Below are positions 7,961 to 16,900 of a DNA stretch of 64,000 bases, piece by piece. The notes beneath the pieces are model-generated. The model had not been told where the DNA came from, ran no database searches, and saw only the letters and a list, made by a program, of their open reading frames with translations. The stretch is taken from assembly GCF_902859805.1 (NCBI RefSeq), contig NZ_CADIKC010000001.1, forward strand, positions 1,612,001 through 1,676,000. Reading direction: 5' to 3'. Origin of the DNA: Paraburkholderia sediminicola. Its GTDB lineage: Bacteria; Pseudomonadota; Gammaproteobacteria; Burkholderiales; Burkholderiaceae. The translations under genes and the position numbers were made by a program. Position 1 is the first letter of the stretch. The number at the start of each line of letters is the position of its first letter.

Positions 7961-10900
7961 ATGAACGCGTCCACACGTAACGCTTTACGACAACTCGAGC
8001 AAACCCGTCACGCACATGACGAGCGGCACGATCGCGGCATGCAGTCCGCGCGGCTGCGCTGGTCGGTGCCGATGCCTGCGCGTCCGTATCGCGTGTGGCA
8101 GCGCGTGGTGTCGGCGCTCGTCGCGTTGACGCTGTTCGCCGGACCGCTCTCGATCACGTTCGAGCAAAGCCGCGACGCTGCAGGGGTGCTGGCTTCCGGC
8201 AGTCATCGTCTGGATGACGAAGCATGGCAACGCATCATTGACCTGAGCGCCGTGCGTATCCGCTTTGCGATGCAGATGGCGCAGGCCGCGCCGATTGTCG
8301 ATCCGACGGCGCCGATCACGTTTCAACCGAAGATCACGCAGACCACCGGCGCGGGTGGCGGCGTGCCTGTCGTGAACATCACCGCGCCGAACGCGGCAGG
8401 GATTTCACTCAACAAGTATCAGAGCTTCAACATCGATCCGGTCGGGCTGATTCTGAATAACAGCCTGATGGCCGGCACATCGCTCGCCGGCGGCGATCTG
8501 CAGGCAAATCCGAATCTCGTGGGCCGTACGGCGAGCGTGATCGTCAACCAGGTGACGTCGACGGGCGCCGCGTATGCGAGTTTGCTCAACGGGCCGCTCG
8601 AAGTGTTCGGTGCGCCTGCCACCGTCATCATCGCGAACCCCAACGGCATCACGACTAACGGCACGGGATTTACGAATACGATCGGCGTTACCTTGTCGAC
8701 CGGTACGCCCCAATTTTTGAGCGACCTCAAGGGTACGGCTACTAACTTCGATAACGCTCAGGCGATCGGTTATAGCGTGACCGGTGGCCATATTCAGATC
8801 GAAGGCAACGCGGGCGTGAATGGCCCCGGCGCGGGTATTGAAGGCACGGTCGGCACGATCGACCTGATCGGCGAAACCATCGGCATCAACGCACCTTTGT
8901 ATGCCGGCTCGCGGATCAACGCGATTGCCGGACGGCAGTTCGTGCTGCCGTCGGCGGTCAGCAGTAACGGCACGACGTATGCGACGTCCGCGAACGGTTC
9001 GGATAACTCCGCCAGCGCGATCAATAGCGCCAACGGCCGCGCCAACAACGGTCTCGCTATTGACGCCACCGCGTTCGGCGCGATGACTGCCGGCCAGATC
9101 CAGGTGATCGGCACCGCAGCCGGCATGGGCGTGCGCACCGATGCGCAGATGGCCGCGAACACCGGCGATCTGCTGCTGTCGTCGAACGGCGATCTGACGG
9201 TGAATGGCTCTGCCGCGCAACAACAAGCCACGCTCCAGGCAAGCGGCAATCTGTCGATGACCGGCGCGCACGTCGGCATCAGCGGCTACACGATCAATGC
9301 GAACGGCGATGTCACATCGACCGGCACGATTCAGACCGGCGGCAAGCTCGCGGTGACCGCGGGCGGCAACGTCAACGTCGCCAATGCGCAATCGAACGGC
9401 GACACGGCGGTCACGGGTGGCGCGAGCGTCACGCTCGGCGACGTGCAGACCGGCGGCGCGCTCGCGGTGACGGCGCAAGGCAACGACGGCACGGGCGACA
9501 TCAACCTGAACGGCACCTCCGTGATGAGCGGCGCCACAAGCTTGCAAGCCGCGCGCGACATCAACGTGAACGTACAGACCAACGGCAGTACGTTGCAGGC
9601 GACCGCGCAACGCAACGTCAATGTGAATGGCGCGCTGCAAACCTCGAGCGATCTCGGCCTGACCGCGACGCAAGGCAGCGTGACGAACAATGGAACCGTC
9701 AAAAGCGGCAACAATCTCGCGCTGACATCCGGTCAGGACACAAGTGTGGTTGGGCAGGCCACCGCGCAGAATGCCGTCACGGTGACGGCAGGCCAGGACT
9801 TCTCGGTGAGCGGATCGCTCGCCAGCGGCACGACGCTCGCCGCCACTGTCGCGCGCGATATCTCGGTCGCGGGTTCGCTGCTCGTCGGTACCGATGCGCA
9901 GGTGAGCGCGGGGCGCAACCTCGACGTTCCGGGCGTGGTCATCGTGCAGCAGGATGGCGTGTTCAATGCGCAGAACAATCTCACCGGCAGCGGCTCGGTG
10001 GCGTTCGGCCAGAACGGCACGTTGACGACAGGCCAGGACGTCGCTTTCACCGGCAAGCTGCTCGCCAATGGCCTGCAGGTGACGGCGGGCAACAATGCGA
10101 GTCTCGCCGATGTGCAGGCGGGCGGCGCGTTCAACGTGGCGGCGAACGGCATCACCAGCAACCCGGCCGGCGGTGGTGACGTGACGTTCAACGGCAACGC
10201 GGCTTCGGTCGGTGCTGCGAATGTGCAGGCGGCGCGCGATGTTGTCGTCAATGGCACGCTGGCGGGCGGCTCGCAGGTCACGCTGACGGCGCAGCGCAAT
10301 GTTGCGGTGGCCGCAGCGGGCACTGTGCAGGCGGTCGGCGATCTGTCGGTCGCGGCGGTGAATGGCAGCGTGAATTCGAGCGGCACGTTGAACGGCGCGG
10401 CGAACCTTGTCGTCAATGGCGCGCAGGATGTCGCATTGACGGGCGCGACGAGCGTAACCGGCGATACGACGCTGACGGCGGGGCATGACCTGACCATCGG
10501 CGGCACGCTGGCGGGGCAGGGGGCGGCGACGCTCAGCGCGGGCCACGACGTGATCGCCGGCGGCAGCAGCGGCTTCGTCAAGGATGCGAACGTCACCGCC
10601 GCGAACGATTTGTCGGTGACCGGTGCGTTGCAAGGCGCCGCCGTCTCGCTGACTGCAGGTCATTCGGTCGCGTTGAACAACGTGCAAGCGAACTCCGCGC
10701 TGCAAGTCGCCGCGAACGGCGGCACGCTGGCGGTCAACGGCCTGGTTGCATCGCTGTCAACGGCGTCGCTGACTTCCAGCGGCGATACGTCGATCAATGG
10801 CGCGTTGCAGAGTGCAAACGCATTAAACGTGACGAGCGGCGGCAACACATCGATCGCGGGCAGCGTCGCGTCGAATGGCAACGTCACGCTGACGAATGCG

Positions 10901-13900
10901 GCGGGCTCGCTGACGAGTACCGGCAACATTCAGTCCGGCGACAACCTGCTGATCAATGCGGCGCAATCGGTCGACCTCGGCACGCAGGGTACGTCCGCGC
11001 TGGGCGATCTGACTGTCAACGCCGGCCAGAATCTGACGATGAACGGCTCGGTGGTTGCGCAAGGCAACGGCATGTTGACTGCCGGCGGTGCGATTGCTGG
11101 CGCGGCGACCAGCGCGTTTGGCCTCGCGGCGAACGTGAGCTCCGGCGGCGACACGAATCTGACCGGTTCGCTGCGCGGCGGCACAGTGCAGACGAATGTG
11201 GGTGGCTCAGCGACGCTGCATGACGTGCAGGCGGCGTCGAGCCTCGCGCTTGCGGCGACTCAGGATCTGAACATCACTGGTGCGGTGACGGGCGGTGCCG
11301 CGGTTACGCTGAACGCCGGTCAGAACATCGGCATCAGCGGATCGATTCAATCGGCTAATGACACCACGCTGACCGCGCAGAACGGCAATGTCGGTTCGAC
11401 GGGCACGATCGCGAGCAATGGCGCGTTCAACGTGCAGGCTGGCACCGACATCAACCTCGGCGGCACGACCACCGCTGCACTCGATACGACGCTCAACGCA
11501 GCGCGCGACGTCAACGTGGCCGGCATGCTTGCCGGTCAGGGGCAAGGCATCGTTACTTCGGGTCGTGACATAGGCGGCGCGGGCACGATGACCTTTACGC
11601 AGGCGGCCACGCTGAATGCGGGCCGCGACGTGGCGCAAGGCGGGCTGATCCAGGGTCAGGCGGTTCAGGTGACCGCGGCGGGCAATATCAGCGTGAACAA
11701 CGTTGAATCGGCCAGCACCGTCACGCTGAACGCGAACGGCACGAACACGGCTAATGGCCCGGGCAATCTCACGGTCAACGGTTCCGTTGCCGCGGCGGGC
11801 GCTGTGACGGCGACGGCGCAGAACGATGTGACTGTGGCTGCGACGGGCAAGATTGCCAGTGGTACGACAGTTGGCATTAACGCGCAACACGACATCAACG
11901 TCGCAGGCGCGGTCGAGTCGGTCGGCGATGCGGTGCTCAATGCGCAACAAGGCAGTTTGAACGCGACGGGCGGCATCAACAGCGGCGGCAAACTGAACAT
12001 CACGACGGGTCTCGATCTGTCGCTCGGCGCGAGCACGAGTGCGGTTGGCGACGCAACGTTGAATGCGGGCCGCGATGCGCTGTTGAACGGCTTGCTGATC
12101 GGCCAGGCGAACGGCTTTGTGACAGCGGGTCGCGATATCGGCGGTGCCGGCACGCAGGCGTTTACACAGGCAGCGAACTACACGGCGCAACGCGATATCG
12201 GGCTGACCGGTAGCGTCCAGGCGAACGTTATCAATGCGCTGGGTGGCGACAGCGCCACGCTGCACGACGTCAATTCGGCGACGACCTTGACGCTCACCGC
12301 AAACGGCAACGCAGGCGGTGGCGATGCGGCGATCACAGGCACGGCAACGGCGCCTGGTCTTGTCACGTTAAGCGGTGCGCGCGACGTGCTGGTCAGCGGC
12401 TCGTTGACCACCGGCGATTCGTTGACGCTTGCTGCACAACGCAACGTGTCGGTGAGCGGCACGGTGCAGACTACGGCCGGAGATCTCACGGCTACGGCGG
12501 CGACCGGCAGCATTGCGCTGACCGGAACCACGACCACGTCTGGCGCTTTGAACCTCACGTCCGCGCTCGATACGCAACTCGGTGGCACGATCAACGCGGC
12601 CAAGGCTGTGACCGTGCAGGCGGGCCGAGACATCATGCTGACCGGTGCGCTTGCAGGTCAACTCGGCGGCACGTTGACGGCATCGCACGATATCAACGGT
12701 GCGGGCACGGCGGCGTTTGCTCAGGCGGCGACGCTGAATGCTTCGCACGACCTCGCATTGACCGGCGCACTGCAAGGCGCGAGCGTCACGGTGACGGGTG
12801 GCAACAACGCGGGCCTGGGCAGCGTGGAGGCGGTGACCGGCAACCTTGCCGTGACCGCGAACGGAAACGCGGGCGGCGGCGATGTGACACTCGGCGGCAC
12901 GGCTACGGCACTCGGTACGCTGGTGCTGCAGGCGGCACGCGATGTCGGCGTGGGCGGTGCGATCAACACAGGCGGCACGACGACGATCGATGCCGCGCGC
13001 AATATCACGCTCGCCGACGTTAACTCGGCAGGCGATCTGACGCTCACTGCGATCAGCGGCAACGCGAGTGCGGCGAATGTCACGACGCAGGGCAATCTGA
13101 ATGCGAACGCGGGCCAGGCGTTGACGTTCTCCGGCGCGACGACGGTGGGCGGCAATGCGCAACTCACGTCGGGCGGCGACATGACGCTGACAGGCGGCAT
13201 CGGTGCGCAGAACGTCGGCACGTTGACGGCGGGCGGTTCGATTAGTGCGGGCTCCGTGGCTTTTGGCCAGCAAGCTACGTTGAACGCGGGCGGCAGCATC
13301 GGCGTGACCGGCGGTGTCTTAACGAACGGCACATTGAATGCGACTGCCGGCAATGACCTCTCGATGGGTTCCGCGCAAGCTGGCGGTGCGATTGCGTTGC
13401 AGGCGCAAGGACACAACGGTGCGGGCGACGTGAATGTGGGCGGCATGCTCGCGTCCGGCTCGGCTGTTAGCGTGACGGCCGCGCGCGATGCGACGATTGT
13501 CGGCAACGCTTCGGCGACCGACAAGCTCACCGTGACGGCGGGCCGTGACCTGACAGCAAGCGGTACTGTCGGTGCGAATTCCGATGTGACGCTGACTGCG
13601 ACGGGCGGGAATCTGAGCGTCGGCGGCGCGGTGACTAGTCAGGGAAACCTGAAGGCCACTTCGGGCGGCACGCTAGCGCTGAATGGTGAACTCGTCAACG
13701 GCGATACGACGCTCACCTCGGGCGGAACCACGACGTTGACCGGCTCGTTCCTCGGCCTCGGTCTCGCGACGATCAACGCGGGCGGTTCGGTGAACGGCGG
13801 CGGCGAGCTGACGTTCGGCAAGGACATCACGATTGGCGCGGGCGCAGGCATCACGCTCGGCGGGATTCAGGGTGCGGGACTGTTTACGGCGACCTCGGTC

Positions 13901-16900
13901 GGCGACATGTCGCTCGGGGCGACCACGGCGGTGGGTAATGTCACGGCTAAGTCTACGAATGGCAGTGTGACCTTTGGCGGTGACTTGCAGTCCGGCGGCA
14001 ACGTGGCGATTCAGGCCGCGCAGGATATGAAGGTGACGGGCGCGGTGTCGTCGATGGGTACGGTGAATGTCACGGGGACGGCGGGCAACGTGACAGTGGC
14101 GGGCGTGTCGTCGAACGGCGATACGACGATGAGCGCCGGACAGACGCTCACGTTGAGCGGCACGAGCACGGTGGCGGGGCAGTTTACGTTGAGCGGCGGC
14201 AATGTCACGTTGAGTGGCTCGCAAGGTGGGTCGAAGAACGTCTCGGTGACCGCGCAAGGGACGCTCGACGCGAGTAAGGCGTCGATGGTGTCGACGGGGA
14301 ACATGCAGTTCAGCGGCGCGAATGTGACGCTGGGGACGGCGATTGTTGGCGGGGCGTTGACGGCGACGGCTTCGAATCAGCTGTCGTTGGTGGGGTCGGC
14401 GGTGGATGTGGTTGGGGCTGCGACGCTGACTTCGGGGAATGGGTTTTATAACGCTAGCCAGGTGCTTTCGGGTGGGGCGTTGTATGTGTCCGCGCCGAAT
14501 CTGACCAATGCGGCGAACGCGTCCTTGGCGTCAACTACTACAACGACGATCAACGCGAGCAGCTTTACCAACGCAGGGTTGGTGAATGGCGCGACGACCA
14601 ATGTCACGGTTGCGGGCGGGTTGAACAATACGGGCGGTTCGTTGATGGCGGTGAACAGCCTGTCGATCAACACAGGCTCGCTGAACAACCAGAACGGGAT
14701 CATCTTTGCGGGTAATCCGAACACGCCGAACGGGCCGACGACTGGTGACGTCTCGCTGACGATCAACGGTGGCGACGGTTCGTTCAATAACGCCAATGGG
14801 CAGTTGCTCGCGCAACGCAATATGGGCATCACTGCCACGAACATGGCGTTCGATCCGTCGCAGGGGACGATTAGCCAGGGCGGTCAGCTTTCGATAACCG
14901 CAGCCTTGATCAATAACACCGGGACGTGGAATTACGGTGGTCAGGGCGTGACGTTGACGGGTCTGAACGGGATCAATAACTACGGGACGATGACCGGATC
15001 GGCGGCGCTGACGCTTTCAACCAATGGCACCTTCACGAATTTCGGGCAGGTCACGGGTAGCAATGTGACCTTCAACGGGACCTTGAACAACGTCGCCGGC
15101 GCGGTGATGCATGCGGACGGGACGCTGGCGTTGAACGGCAACACGACGAATCGCGGGACGGTTGAAGCCGGCAGCGTGCTGTCGGTGACGGGTGGGAATT
15201 ACGACAATCAGGGTGCGACGACGCAGTCGAAGGGGGACGCTAACTTCAATATCGGCGGGACGCTGACTAATACCGGCGGGTCGATATTTGCGGGGAATAA
15301 CGTCAACATTAACGCTGGGGCGGTGGTGAATGATCAGACGGCGCCGAGCGGATCCAGCACGTCGACGACTACGGTCGTTACAAACCCGTCTCTTCTTTGG
15401 TCGGCTGTCGCGGGAACACAGACCAACTGGTACGACCAAAGTTACGGTGGAGAAAATGGCTTTCTTGAAGTCGCGTCCAGTACAACGAGTGCCACGCTCG
15501 GTGACCTTCTCTCGCCAACGGGGACGCAGGCCACGGGTGCGAACGCATCTGCTTACAACGCATCCCAACCGGTGACTGGATCGGGCACGGTTACTTTCTA
15601 TGAGCACAGAGTCCAGGTTGGCGAAAGCGGCAATAACAATACGCCTGTCTATCAGAATTTCTGGTTCATCGGAACGGGTCCCGACCCAACGGCACTGGCG
15701 TCGGTCACGCTGAATCTGCCGACGATCTATCAGACGACACTCACGCAGCAAGCCGGCACGTCAGGCGTTATTTCGGCCGGCAATTCGATTTCGCTTACGG
15801 CCAACTCCCTGTCCAATCGGGGTGGTCAGATTGCTGCTCAGGGCAATGTGACGCTGAACGTGCAGTCGCTCAGCAATGGATCCGTTGCGCCTGCTTCGTT
15901 GAATCAGTCGACCCAGACGATAGATCAGGGTCAGTACTCCGCGTTCTTCGCGCAACTCAAATCGCTCGGGACGATTGGCGTGCAGGGCACGGGTAACTCG
16001 ACCGGCACTAGTTGCGACAGTCAGAACTACTGCGCCATTGTCGATTTTCTTTCGCCGAATGTGTTCAATATTGCGGCGGGCGCAGCGCCGACCGCAAGTG
16101 GATACACGACATCCGCATTCCCAACCGGGATGATCGCCGCAGGCAGCAACCTGAGCGTCTATGGCGGCAATCTGGTCAATGAGGGGCTGTTGTACGCCGG
16201 TAATAACGTGCAGGTGGGCGCTGCAAGTCTGACGAACCAGGGCGGCAACCAGCAGAATTACTCGACCCAGACGGGTTGCGCGGCAGGGGTGCCGAATTCG
16301 GCGTGCGGTACTGCTGGCTACACGCGTGGTTCCAATCCGACCACGACGACATTTGGCTACAACCAGAACGATGCAACGATATACGCGGGCAACGACCTCG
16401 TTATCGCCGCAGGCCAGATCAACAACACGTTCGGCAATCTGCTTGCTGGTCACGACATCGTGATCGGCGGAGTCGGTACGACAGCGAATTCCACGACACC
16501 TGCTGGCAGCCTGAACAACACGTCGGGCAACATCGTCGCGGGCAATAACATCACGTTGAACGTCTCTGGCGCAATCACGAACAACTTGCCGCCGCCTGTG
16601 CCTGTGCATGAAAACTATGGCTCGAAGGAACAGTATTCGGGCTGTATGACCGCGGGTGGCTACAAGGAAAGCTACTGCGAAGGCTACGTCGATCAGCAAT
16701 CGGGCAGTTCGTCGGTCATTAGCGCCGGTAACAACCTGCAGATCAACGCGGGTAGCCTCACCAACATCGGCAGCCTGATTGCAGCGGGCAATTCGGCGAC
16801 GATTTCGGTTGCAGGTCCGGTGGTCAATGAAGCGCAAACACTGAACGCCTACTGGCACTCGCATTGGGTGCAAGAGACGGGCATGTTTAGCAGCGACAAG

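Noticed and set aside
8405..10705. 766-codon minus-strand frame across the giant tpsA, with several more up to 19 kb
   Set aside because: Arg/Val-rich mirror of the repetitive sense gene; no start site or family character. An artefact of high GC third positions.
10001..13815. CRISPR-like array
   Set aside because: The repeats are long, coding and diverged, within one reading frame; no short identical repeats with spacers were seen anywhere.
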